This document shows positions 52,594-63,165 of a DNA stretch of 64,000 nucleotides, piece by piece. A program made the position numbers and the translations under genes. Position 1 is the stretch's first letter. Each line of letters begins with the position of its first letter. Origin of the DNA: Theocolax elegans (lineage: Eukaryota > Arthropoda > Insecta > Hymenoptera > Cerocephalidae); contig CM047431.1 of NCBI GenBank assembly GCA_026168455.1, positions 41,323,986 to 41,387,985 of the forward strand. The letters run 5' to 3'. The notes beneath the pieces were generated by a model, which saw only the letters and a program-made list of their open reading frames with translations, did not search any database and was not told the origin of the DNA.

Positions 52594-55293
52594 AATATTA
52601 ATTTGATTCTGTTTTTAAACTACAGATGAATTCATTAATGGTTCATCTTTTTTGGAGATGACTCAAGAAGATTTTCGTTCTATAGGAATAAAACTAGGTC
52701 CCACTAAGGAATTGCTAAACATTATCAAGCATGTTAAAATAGATAATCTAACCGTAAATAAGGAAAATAATTTAAATCAAGTAAATGTTTTGGAAAACTA
52801 TCAAAATAATCAAAATTATAACGAAGTAAGTTTAATATTATCATTCTTATTATTTGCTTAACTCTTTTCATAAATATTTTTTTTCAGTTGGTTTTTTCTG
52901 AAATCGCAATCGATCAAGATGAGCCATTTCTACTTGAAAGTAACCTACAAGAGATTGCACACATAGGGGATAATTTGATCGATAAAAATGCAGTAATCAC
53001 TGTAGATGCATTGGCAAACACTGATAATGCAAAAATCAAGTCATCCAGTGTATTGTTCACAGAAATATGTACAGATGAGGGTAATGAAGCTAATATTAAG
53101 GAATCTTTGTTACAAGAAAAAGTACTTTCAAGTAATAAAATTGATCAAACTTCAATTAATTTTGAAACCTTAAAATCAGATACTGAGAACACTCTAATTA
53201 CGCAGAAGATAGATTTTTCATCAACATCATCAATGAATGTAATTGCTAATACTGCTTTTTCGGTAAATAATTCATGTTTAATTATTACTTATTTTGTAAG
53301 ATATTTCCATTAAAGTATTTGAATCAATGAAGTAATTTAACAAAAATAAGAATATTTCCCCGATAATATTAATGTTTTAAATTTCAGCGATTTGGTACAG
53401 TGGAGAAAACTCTACTAAATTCTGCTCAAGGTAGGAAAATTCTTAAAAGAGCAAAGACAGGCAAGTTTTTAGATGAGCATAGACGTGCCCTTGTTCGATT
53501 GGTAATAGCCGAACTTATCGCCACACACAATGGCAATCAGTAAGTTAAAAATTTATTTGTAGTAAATGTGTGTATACGCACAGGCATTGACTTTTCAGAC
53601 ATATATTATTACATATTTAGCGCATTAATATTAATATCTCAAATAATTCTTTTAGTTATATGTCTCATGATGCATTAGAAGCTTTAGCAAGAGCAATAGT
53701 TACAGAATTTCCACTTTTAAAACACCCTCGTTCTGAATGTCCTTATGTTAGTAAACGTTTATTATTTACTATATATTTATTTTTATTTGTATTACTCGAT
53801 CTTCAGTGCAATATTACTTACATTTTAGTCTCATTACTATGTTCGTAATGGAGGATTTCTTTGGTATCGATTAACCGCTGAGCGAAAAAAATTAGATGTA
53901 AATAAAAAAAAGTATAAGATATCAGTATCAAAGAAAAGAAAATTGTCAGATGGCGATGCGGTCATACCTCCTTCTGATACATTGATCTCTGATGAGGAGT
54001 TGACGGAAAAGGTATACGTTATAAGTAATAAAATTGTCAAATAATTATTGCTTAATTTTTAAGAAAATTCTACACTCGTAAATCCGGTTTCAGTAATTAA
54101 TTATTGTTTACCCAGATTAATTTATTGAAATTTAAGTTTCCTTCGGAACAAAATAAAAATGAAATATTTAAAGTTATGCAAGAATTATTCACAAGTAGAA
54201 GAACATGGATCGAAACGGAAACTCCATCGGTTGATGAAATTATTAACAAATATCCTCGTTTGACAAGTTACAATGGTCAACTGGTAATTTTTCTTTTTTA
54301 CAAAAATTTGTTATAAATTATTGTAAATAAAGCTTCATTGTTACATATTATTTTGTTACAGATTGATCAAGAATTTGAAAGTATGTATCCAAATAAAGGG
54401 GATAATTTTATAACAAAGTTTGTTTCGAATTATGAAACAAAAATATTAAAATACGCAGAACTATCGAAACCGTATTTGTTAACTAAATATAATCACTATG
54501 AACATGGTAAATAAATACTTATTTTATTTAATTGGAAATAGCTATTTACAGTTTAAAAGAGTTAAAAGCTCCGCTTGCTTGTATATTTCTAACTGTCTAT
54601 TAACTCTGCTATAAAATGTTAAATATGTTTTTAAAATCTTATTTTTCATACAACTAATTTTTTTAATTTTGAAATACAGTATCTTACTTAAAACTTTTGA
54701 GAAATTAACAAATTATTTTGAATTCTAGAAACATTGAAGGCTCTATTGATTTTGATTGAACTTCTTCCGGTTTCCAATGCTATAAAGTATTCTTCGAAGA
54801 AAGGAGAAAAGTGCAAAAAACCTCGACAACTTCTGGAAAGTGCGCACAAATGCATAATAGAATTTATTCCAGTTAGTGAATTCGTATATGTATTATTTTA
54901 TGTATTTTATTATTATGTATTTTTTCAATTAGTGCATATTTTTTATAGGAAGTTCAAAGTTTACAAGCATTTGTCGACCAAAAGAGGAAGACTGCAGATG
55001 GACCAGTACAACCGTATCTAATTGCAGTCAAAGGCACAAGAACTAATTTTTTTATTCAAGGCGATAACTGGACTTTACAGCGCGATAACAACTTCGAAAT
55101 TACTAACGCATTCGATTTATTATTTAAATTTTTCTACGTTTTTAATCTGGAATTTCCAGTTCAATTAAAAAACTTTTTTCATTTCATGCAGTGCTATGTT
55201 TACGATTTATCAAAATTGTTAACATCAAGCACAGTTTCTTCTTTTTATATAAATTTAAATTCTATTGCAAATGCATCAGATACTGATGAGTGA
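44972..55293 (+). CDS. SAM-domain protein of the CACTA-like transposon (10 exons, appears intact)
   Basis: Exons: 44,972-45,125; 52,626-52,825; 52,888-53,262; 53,388-53,539; 53,656-53,746; 53,829-54,011; 54,116-54,283; 54,362-54,506; 54,729-54,871; 54,949-55,293. All junctions are GT-AG, the phases agree, and the total is 1,956 nt (651 residues; 630 if MDEYIKL at 45,035 is the start). Exons 1 and 2 together form a SAM domain (LCNKLDNIIDS, then FINGSSFLEMTQEDFRSIG and IKLGPTKELLNIIKH). Then come an acidic linker, a conserved region (LNSAQGRKILKRAKTGKFL, GGFLWYRL), a basic patch (KKKYKISVSKKRKLS) and a C-terminal domain (RTWIETETPSVDEIINKYP, LIAVKGTR). Similar SAM proteins occur with EnSpm-type elements in fish and cnidarians. 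Intron 1 (7.5 kb) hosts the transposase gene. It may be a DNA-binding accessory factor, comparable to plant TNPA; that is inference. Confidence 0.8.
45449..46140. repeat. 317-bp tandem repeat in intron 1
   Basis: The landmark CAACAGTTAATTTGAACAAT recurs at 45,449, 45,766 and, with one change, 46,083, an exact 317-bp step. The third copy is partial. Two 71-codon minus-strand frames are just the repeat read twice. Confidence 0.9.
46635..46800. mobile_element. MITE with ~60-bp TIRs in intron 1
   Basis: CAAAGTGTATTAATCAGAAT (from about 46,639) pairs with the complement of ATTATGATTAATACACTTTG (ending about 46,793). AAAAAGTTGGCTAAAAA is also inverted inside. About 165 bp, no coding capacity. Confidence 0.8.
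47501..51532 (+). pseudogene. Zinc-finger DDE transposase of the CACTA-like element, split by an R1 insertion
   Basis: Starts MELNCFLCNHMVPG with a C2H2 finger (CFLC...HFRSVH) and begins a second (FICSQNGCQNF). At 47,650 an R1 fold-back interrupts it; the finger resumes at 49,148 with FYKNLYGLRRHIRTNH, giving a correctly spaced C2H2 when bridged. After an acidic linker, a one-base frameshift near 49,465 precedes the 691-codon catalytic part: LYYDELEIVNPLGSKTGVHK, LGPSANLFCRMCM (metal-like CxxC), DIMHDLLCGV, IHHMTHYAECIEYSGPLAIY, ending VYISLRHLIF. The DxMH block and overall order suit Transposase_21/Tnp2-like enzymes. A splice acceptor (TTTTCAG, about 47,480) suggests the mRNA shares exon 1 with the SAM gene. 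Two breaks mean this copy cannot make transposase. Confidence 0.8.
47648..49147. mobile_element. R1 fold-back inserted inside a transposase zinc finger
   Basis: Left arm 47,648 to about 48,297 and right arm about 48,440-49,147 are inverted copies, each with the 74-codon frame (47,911-48,135 plus; 48,797-48,573 minus), around a unique 140-bp centre. Outer ends are trimmed unequally compared with the complete copy at 8,592-9,681. Confidence 0.85.
52099..52247. mobile_element. piggyBac-type MITE
   Basis: TIRs CCTTTTGAGGACGGGAA and the complement of TTCCCGTCCTCTAAAGG, flanked by TTAA (52,095-52,098) and TTAT (a mutated TTAA, 52,248-52,251). About 149 bp. Confidence 0.75.
52364..52520. mobile_element. 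157-bp MITE with an extra internal TIR palindrome
   Basis: TIR TAGGGGTTTATGGAGCCCGA at 52,364 is exactly inverted at 52,501-52,520. A third and fourth partial TIR meet head to head in a perfect 24-bp palindrome centred on CCCGGG (52,434-52,457). Confidence 0.8.
52524..52589. repeat. (TATG)n/(TA)n microsatellite
   Basis: A TATG tract followed by about 25 TA units, directly after the 157-bp MITE and just upstream of SAM gene exon 2. Confidence 0.95.
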
Positions 55294-55439
55294 ATAGTAG
55301 TAGTAATCTAAGCAAAGAAGAAATATTTAAACATTTATTATTTTTAATATTATATTATATTTAATATTTTAATGTATTTAATATTATATTTTATTTAATA
55401 TTATATATTATATGTTTTTTGTTTAAATATACAGTTTTG

Positions 55440-55918
55440 AAACAAACAAGTAAATATTTACTTTTAACCTCGCAGAAATATATTATATCATGCGGGGATG
55501 TTTTACTATTTGAATTAGAAAATATCAACCTTATGAAATAGTAAGTATAAACTTACTTCCCAATTAGTGCATACATACTATTTAAATCAGTGAGTTCTCA
55601 CTGTTTCAAATAGTAAACATCACACTTTTTATGTAGTAAAAAATTTTGCTAAATGAAATAGTAAATAATTACTAATTCATAGTTGCATACTTTTTACAAA
55701 CTGAATTAGTAAATATTTACTATTAAACAGTTGTTTTTTAGTTATTTCAGATAAATTATATTTGAATCAACTAAATACATATTCACATAAATCAAAAATG
55801 TCATTTCAACTAAATATTTATTTCAGTCAATTAAGTTTTATTTGTATTAAATAAATATTTAGTTGTTTATAGTTCAATAAAATGATTTGGTTAATTCAAA
55901 TAAATTTTTTTTTCAGTG
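55440..55918 (+). repeat. Right subterminal region and terminus of the CACTA-like element
   Basis: Contains repeated TAGTAAATATTTACTA-type motifs matching 44,480-44,940, and AAATAAATATTTAGTTG motifs. It ends CAGTG at 55,918. Confidence 0.6.
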
Positions 55919-56140
55919 TATTTTTAATTGATATCATACAAAATTAACGAAATTACCTTTATCTTTCTATTTTCATCTTTTATTTACATGTATTATTAAA
56001 CAGAAAATAAAATTCGAGTTAAAAGATAAATTCAAAAGATTTAAAAATTTATAGAAGGTACTGTAGCTATTACTAAAAAGAATAAAAAATTTAATATTTT
56101 AAAAAAATCATAATATATAAACAAACCGCTACCAATTAAT
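55919..56140 (+). repeat. Repeat family D, truncated copy
   Basis: TTTTTAATTGATATCATACA and the following 200 bp match 62,965-63,160 in direct orientation and 56,780-56,560 in inverse. The CACTA-like element cuts its left side. Confidence 0.75.
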
Positions 56141-56544
56141 TTACATAATAGGCTTCCTCAAATTAACATGTAAATCCTATATGTACTATATTACTCAAAT
56201 ATACTATTATTTATTATTATATTATTATATTATTATTTTATTTTAAACAAAATGTTATAACATTTATACAAATTTGATTTTATAAAAGCTTGTGTGTCTA
56301 ACATTAGAGACATGAGAATTAAAGATGTAGGAAAAAGTAGACAGTTCCTAGCGTAATTTACAAAAACTGAAACCATTTTAACTATAATTATAAACCGTGC
56401 ACTTATTAGTGACTTAAATTTATTCAAATCTAAGTTATTAGTATTAATGATTACTTTTATCGCATTTATTAATCTACATATGTCCCAAAACTGCCTACTA
56501 GTTTTTGATTTGTCCCACAATTGGGAATTTCATTTTATTATATA
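56141..56544. other. AT-rich spacer, no gene seen
   Basis: A minus-strand frame of 95 codons (56,233-56,520) has no recognisable domain. Two (TA)n tracts lie at 56,540-56,590. Confidence 0.5.
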
Positions 56545-57940
56545 TATATATATTTATATTCATTTTATTATATATATATATATATATATACATATTATAA
56601 TTTTTTTTAAATATTAAATTTTTTTTCTTTCTAGTAATGTCTGCAGTACCTTTTAAAAGTTCATAAATCTTTTTAATTTATCATTTACGACGTATTTTAT
56701 TTGCTGTTTAACTATACACGTAAAAAAAATTAAAATAGATAAATAAAGGCAATTTCATCAATTTTGTATATTATCAATTAAAAATATAAAAAATTATCTT
56801 TTTTGACTTTTCTTTGAGTTAATGTAGAATATTTTCTTCCAAAAATATGGTTAGTTTAACATTACATTACTTATAAATAAACAAAATTTTAATAAAAATA
56901 ACATTTTAGATTATGATCTTTTTCTCAAAAACAAATCCATGAAATATTTTGAAATTTTTACAGCATAATGCTATTATTATGTTCTATTTACAGGATTTTT
57001 ATCAATATATTTAATAAAAAGAATTTCGGAGATATGAACAATCAAATAATTTGCACAAAAATATATACAGTTTAATAACTTCGGTAATAGCAGATATTTT
57101 GAGCTTAAAAACAATAGCGATCGAAACTATGCAAAAGACTATTATTTCCCAAAATTTCAAGTGGATTACATACTTTTTACTTCCTAAAACGTTGGATATA
57201 GAAAACACAATTTTTTTAGTTTGTTATATTTTAAATGAAAGCTAGTCAATATAATTACTTGAAATTTTTACAGTTTATGACTATTAAAGGGTTTCATCAT
57301 CATGAATTTTTTCAGCACATTTGGCTGATTAATTTCCAAAATATTAAATATTAAAAAAAATTCATTGAGGCCTGCGATGGCTCGGTCGGTAGGGCGCTGG
57401 CTTCGTAACCCGAACATTTCGAGTTCGCGCCCGAGTCCCTGCCGATTGACACGAGCACCAATGTGAATTTTATTTCATAAGTGCTTTGTTAACAAACACA
57501 TCGCAAGCCTCCGTCGCTGATTAGCACCAGTATGGGAGCATAAATAGAACGACGTTAAATAATATATAAAAAAAAAAAAAATTCATTTCTTGAAATAACT
57601 CAAAAACTAAATAGATAATTTGACAAACCAAAGTCGAGCGCATAGATATTTTTATTCTTCTACAAACTTCATTTGGTCCATTTCAAATAAGTTAATAGTA
57701 TTAACAAAAACTTTGAAAAATTAGTTTTTTAAAAATCGAAAATTGTGGTTAAGATAAAAACTATTTGTAGGATAAATATCTACATTCTTTTTCGGAATTC
57801 GGAAGTTAAAAAGTAAACTAAACACTAAAGCTTTGGGACATCGGTCGAGTAGTTTTGAAAATACGGTGGTATACGTAAATACACACACACACATCCATAC
57901 AAAAATTTTCTAAAAATTGAATTTTTCGACTCCTCATATG
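56545..57940 (-). repeat. Repeat family D, inverted arm B
   Basis: Its reverse complement matches 61,150-63,165 through many landmarks, such as CATAATAATAGCATTATGCTGT and AGAAAAAGATCATAATCTA-type segments. A SINE (57,367-57,573) interrupts it and is absent from the other arm. Confidence 0.8.
57367..57573 (+). mobile_element. tRNA-derived SINE with target-site duplication
   Basis: The head resembles a tRNA with pol III boxes: A box TGGCTCGGTCGG and B-box-like GAGTTCGCGCCCGAGTCC. A tail GACGTTAAATAAT and a poly-A run follow. AAAAAAAATTCATT flanks it on both sides (57,353-57,366 and 57,574-57,587). Confidence 0.8.
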
Positions 57941-58874
57941 ATAGATTTTTTAGATAAGGTAAACGTCCCTGTTAATAAACACCTCGAAATATATGTATCC
58001 CTTTCGGAACACTCGGAAAGAAATATATTTACTAAATTATCTACGTTAATATAAATTATTGAAATTATTGCATTAAAAAGTATTTTGTATTTACTTTTAA
58101 TAGGAATTTAAGGAAATACTAACAGATTAAACAAGATTCTATAAATGAATGTTTAATTTGAAAGGTTCATCAAATCGCATAAATCGACTGTCACATTAGT
58201 CAAAAAAGTTGAATTATTTCGATCAAGTTTTTAAGTTTGTATTAATGAATGAACCTAAGTTTTAATATTATTTGTACTGCACATGCTAGTTTTTAACTCG
58301 TAAATATCATTTCTTCACATACTTATTAATTTTAATAGAATTTTCATTAAATTATTGAGTGTTCAGTCCGACGTACATATGATTTTGTATCTGTCCCTAT
58401 TATTAAACGATACAAACGCTTTATTTAATGGATATTAACCACTTGAAACATTGTTTGACAATATTCCTATATTTATACCTTATTAAGCATATATGTATTT
58501 ATGTATTGATGTTAATATTTAACCTATAAACTACTTTTTAAGGTTACCTTTTTAGTTAGTCTTTATATTAAAGAAAACAAGTATTATTCTTTAATTTATC
58601 CATTCAAAATATATTAAGATAAAAAACATATACTTGTATCTACTTTAATCTGTGTTTGTATGACTTAAAAAAACCATTTAAAAATAATATTCATTTTTTG
58701 TCGCAATAGATAATTTTTTTTCAAAAACACATAAAATAAGGCATCTGTCGTAGATTTTTTTGATATTTCTATATCGTGAATATCATTATTTACCATAAAA
58801 TACGGCGAATTTATTAAAATTTCATAGAAATTTGTATATTTAGTTGTGTTTAATAATAGGTACATGATTATTAA
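57941..58874. other. AT-rich DNA, no gene seen
   Basis: No open frame longer than 66 codons and no clear repeat apart from a (CA)n run near 57,882. Confidence 0.5.
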
Positions 58875-59013
58875 CCTTTAGACTGCCGGAGAATCAATAT
58901 ATTGACGCACCTCATGATCGACACTGTGTGTATGATCAATCATTGATATAAGGTACCTTAAATACTAGTTTTCTGAGGGTGATATACTCTTCCAAATCCC
59001 GGCAGTCTAAAGG
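58875..59013. mobile_element. piggyBac-type MITE with intact TTAA duplication
   Basis: TTAA, then CCTTTAGACTGCCGG, and its exact complement CCGGCAGTCTAAAGG before TTAA (59,014-59,017). 139 bp. Related in terminus to 52,099-52,247. Confidence 0.85.
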
Positions 59014-59639
59014 TTAAACAGTCGGGACATCGTTACTCGAGCGGTTAATAACATGTACACATGAGGCTCTCATTTTTTTATTAATATAATTTATGCTAAA
59101 CATTTATATTGAATTGGTAAGCCAGATAATGATTTAGAAAGAAATATAAAAAAAAAAAAAATTCATTTTCTTTATAAATTTGGCACTTATTTGCGCTTAA
59201 AATAACAATTTTTAATTTTAATAATTTATGAACTATTGCCGTTATCTCGGCGGATGCTTTTTGGCGAGCTGTAGGCAATAGGTTGGCGATTCTCGCGGCC
59301 ACATATTTGTAATATGTTTGCAATAACAATTACCCATAGCAGTGCAATATCTTGGCAATAGTTACGATTTTTACGCGGGTATACATAATAAAGTGAAATT
59401 TCCAATCGTGGGACAAACAAAAAAGTAGTAGGAAATTTGAGACATATGTAAATTAATAACTTAGATATCTAAAAAAATCTATAGCTAAATCTAAAAGAAA
59501 TCTATAGCTCTTGGATATATATTTTAAATTTTTTGTAAATTAGGCTAGGAATTGCGAATGCTAGGAGATCATGTCTCTAATGTTGGACACCCAAAATTTT
59601 ATATGTCCAACTTTAGGTAGAAAAGTATAAAATTTGTAT
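59014..59639. other. AT-rich DNA, no gene seen
   Basis: A short GC-richer patch at 59,255-59,310 and the string TTTTTACGCGGGTA at 59,370, which recurs near 37,510. No gene. Confidence 0.4.
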
Positions 59640-60930
59640 AAATGTCCCTGGTGGAAATCGAATCTATTTTTGGACTAGAAACGGGCCAGTTTTATAAGAA
59701 ATGGTCGAAAAATGGTTTACATTTTTCTCCCAATAATGAAACGTTTTTTCTTACATCTTTAGCCCATTATTTATGGTCAACTTAGCTGAATCTATCATTC
59801 CTACCATTTAACTGACTATCATTTGTCTCGCAGAAATGCTTTGCTTTATTTTGGTCAAAATAAGAAAAATGACTAGTATCACGCCATTAAAGGGGTTTCG
59901 AAACTATTTTTAGCAATTTTCGTGAAAAATTCATAATAAACAATATATCTCTGTAATGATGATTTTTATGACGTAAATAATTATCTAATTCAATGTGTAA
60001 ATGGAAAAGTTAACTAATTTTACACAGCTCACTGAGTCCTTTGCATAAACCTACAGATAAATTAATTGGCAACGTTTTGAGGTTATGTTCAAACTAGCAT
60101 TTTTCTTATTCTAATTTCCACTAAATTTAATGGCAGATCTATTTAGGTATAACAATGTTGTCAAAAAAGTATAGACCACCGGAAATAAATGTAAGGGTAG
60201 TTATCTGGGGCAAAATGACACATAGAAATTGTTGCCGTTTCGATTTTCGACCATCTTTTTGTAAATATCTCGAAAACACGTCTTTTAAAATTGTTTAAAA
60301 TTTAACGGCTAATGTATTTAGGTATCTTTTTTAAATATCTCAAAAACACGAGATATTCATGAATGATTGTGGAAAATCGAGGTGACAACAATTTTTCTGT
60401 GTCATTTTGCCCCAGGGAACTACCCTTATAATTATTTCCGGTGGTCTATACCTTTTGGACAACATTGTTATACCTAAATAGATCTGCCATTAAATTTTAA
60501 ACAATTTTAACAGACGTGTTTTAGAGATATTTACGAAAGATGGTCGAAATAAGATAAATTGCATTTCTTGGCTCATCTTGCCCCTTGTAACAACCCTTAA
60601 CATTCGTTCCGGTGGTGCAAACTTTTTCTATGTCTTCCTTATACCCAAATACGTTCAGCATTTCATTTTAAAGTATTTAAAAAGACGTGTTTTTGAGATA
60701 TTGGCAAAAGTTCATCGAATAATCAATGAAAACATATTTTCTGGCTCGTTTGGCCCCATGTGTCTCCCACCATATAAATTTTTAATGCAATAATGCTTAA
60801 TTATTAATTTTTAAGTGATTTTAGATGATATAATTCGATTTAGAAGCGAAAAAACTTATTTTAGAAATTTCGGATTTTTCGTTGCTGTGCAACGATGCAA
60901 ACTTCAGACCCATAAAAAAATAACTATACG
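59640..60930. repeat. Dispersed repeat related to 20,200-22,540, with a palindrome
   Basis: 59,640-59,990 matches 22,205-22,540. At 60,119-60,500 two inverted arms (GGCAGATCTATTTAGGTATA and its complement) form a palindrome around about 40 bp. Blocks with CCCTTA and TTCCGGTGG recur as at 20,660 and 20,840. Confidence 0.65.
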
Positions 60931-61808
60931 ACCCTTTGATTTTAAGAAGCTTCTTAAAAGTTTAAAAACACAATGTTAAGAATAATGATTTTTCATTTGT
61001 AGATATATATAAAGAAAAATATTTCTTTAAGGAGACGTCGGACTTAGAAAATGAATATTAATTTTGCTTCCTCATAAAGGAAGCTTTGTAATACTAGAAT
61101 TTTTCGTCTCTCTAAGAACGTGTTAGAAGTATGTTTTAACATATAAGTCGAAATCATGAATTTTTACAAAATGTTTGTATGGATTATGTGTGTGTGTATG
61201 TACGTATACCGCCGTATTTTCGAAACTACTCGATCTATATCCCTTAGCCTGCGTTTATATAGTTTACTTTTTAATTTCCGAATTCGTGAAACGAATTTAG
61301 ATATGTATCCTACAATTAGTTTTTGTTTTAATCATTGATTTTTTTTAATTGGACCAAATGCAATTTGTAGAGAATAAAATTAATCGGTAAAATGTGCTGA
61401 AAAAATTCATGATGTTAAAACCATTTAATGGCCATTAAATGTAGAAATTTTAAGCAATTATATCGATTAGCTTTCATTTAAAAAATATAAAGTGTAAAAA
61501 TTGGGTTTTCTATGTACAACGGTGTAGGGAATAAAAAACATTTGTTCCACTCGAAATTTTGGGAAAGAATAGCCTTTTAGGTAGTTTCAATCCCTATTGT
61601 TTTTAAGCTAAAAATATCTACTATTACCTAAGTTATTACCCTTTATATATTTTTGCGCAAAATATTTGATTGCTCATATTTCCGAAAATTTTTTATCAAA
61701 TATATTGAAAAAAAATCCTGAAAATAGAACATAATAATAGCATTATGCTGTAAAATTTTTTTAATATTTCATGGATTGGTTTATGAGAAAAAGATCATAA
61801 TCTACAAT

Positions 61809-62844
61809 TCCAAGTAAAAAACAATCTACAAATTGTATACAAATTTCATGCGATTAATTTTCTTAAGTAAATATATAGTTTTTCTATAAATGTGGTTATA
61901 TACAATTTATATAAAGTTTGAATTAATTTTTGGTTATAAAATTCTGAACTAAATAAAATTATGTACACTGAGAAAAAAAAGGTAAAATAAAAATTCGTAT
62001 ATTTTATAGTAATACTTGGACATACTTCGACTATCGCAAAGTTTGCTATATTTTATAGTAATTTTTGTTATATTTTTTTGTAAAATTGCTATGTACACAG
62101 CAAAAATTACTATGTGCATAGGAAAAATTGCTATAAAATATAAGAAAAATTACGATAGTCGAAATATGTCCACGCATTACTATAAAATACACTAATTTTT
62201 ATTATACCATTTTTCTCGGTGTACAAATTGTATACAAATTTCGAAATTAAATGAACTTATTCAAGAATGAATATTGTTTTTCTATAATAATGATAATGTG
62301 CAAATATAATTCAATTGTATAAAATTTATATACAAAATTTATGTAATAGATTGAAAAATTTTTTTATTATGTTTTGGTACAATATTGTGCATTATGTCTG
62401 TAAATGCTTCAGTATATGCTTTAATTCAAAAATCTGTCGAGTGCTATGATTTAAAAAATAGTATTGTAAATAAGAATTTAAATATTGCATGCACATACAT
62501 CCTTTCAACTATGTGTGTTTCCCTACTAATATTTATGAAAAGAAATAGTTTATATTTAATGTAAAACGTTATTTATATTTAGTTTCAATAAATAATTGCA
62601 AAGAAATAATTTATGATTTAGAAGTGTAAATCAATATTTCAATCAGTAATTTCAATGTTTTCATACTAAATAAATGAAATTACTTTAATTTAGTTCAAAA
62701 TGTTTTATTAAAAAATTAATTAAAATTTTATTCTAATTTTATATGAATTGTATATAACCAAATTTTTAGAAAAACTATATACTTAGTTAAGAAAATTAAT
62801 CGCATGAAATTTGTATACAATTTGCAGATTTTTTTTTACTTGGG
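61809..62844. mobile_element. Fold-back element inside arm C
   Basis: CCAAGTAAAAAACAATCTAC at the left and its near-complement at the right, continued by CAAATTGTATACAAATTTCA on both arms, about 110 bp each. The matching repeat copy at 56,900 lacks it, which confirms insertion. Confidence 0.8.
61962..62225. mobile_element. MITE with CACTG-type termini, nested in the fold-back
   Basis: TGTACACTGAGAAAAA at the left and TTTTTCTCGGTGTACA at the right, with longer inverted arms (TATTTTATAGTAAT) inside. The terminus resembles CACTA-type elements (CACTG). Confidence 0.65.
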
Positions 62845-63165
62845 ATGTAATTCTAATTCAAATTTTGTTTATTTATAAAGTAACCTAATGTTAAACTAAC
62901 ATATTTTTGGAAGAAAATATTTCAAGAAAATTTAAAGAAAAGCCAAAAGATAATTTTTTATATTTTTAATTGATAACATACAAAATTAATGAAATTACCT
63001 TTATTTTTCTATTTCAAACTTTTTTTGACATGTATTGTCAAACAGGAAATAAAATAAGTGTTAATTGATAAATTCAAAACATTTATGAACTTTTAGATGA
63101 TACTGTAGGTACTACTAGAAAGAATAAAAAAATTTAATCTTCATAAAATATCATAATATATATAA

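Larger units (their letters stand above)
43268..55918 (+). mobile_element. CACTA/EnSpm-like DNA transposon with two genes
   Basis: The right end reads TTTTTTTTCAGTG (55,918), that is, CACTG when read inward. The left end is hidden by the gap, but 43,275-43,300 (TTGATTCAAAGAAATAATTT) resembles the right end's inverse. Both subterminal regions (43,300-44,940; 55,440-55,900) are packed with short repeats such as AAATATTTA and TAGTAA, a CACTA trait. The element encodes a SAM-domain protein and, inside its first intron, a zinc-finger DDE transposase with Transposase_21-like features. The right flank TATTTTTAATTGATA matches a paralogous repeat at 62,960, which supports the border. Confidence 0.65.
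61150..63165 (+). repeat. Repeat family D, arm C, containing nested elements
   Basis: Inverse partner of 56,545-57,940; the two face each other across 3.2 kb. It lacks the SINE but contains a fold-back at 61,809-62,844. Confidence 0.8.

Noticed and set aside
57367..57450. Functional tRNA gene
   Set aside because: A and B boxes are present but the cloverleaf is not convincing, and a tail, poly-A run and target duplication mark it as a SINE.
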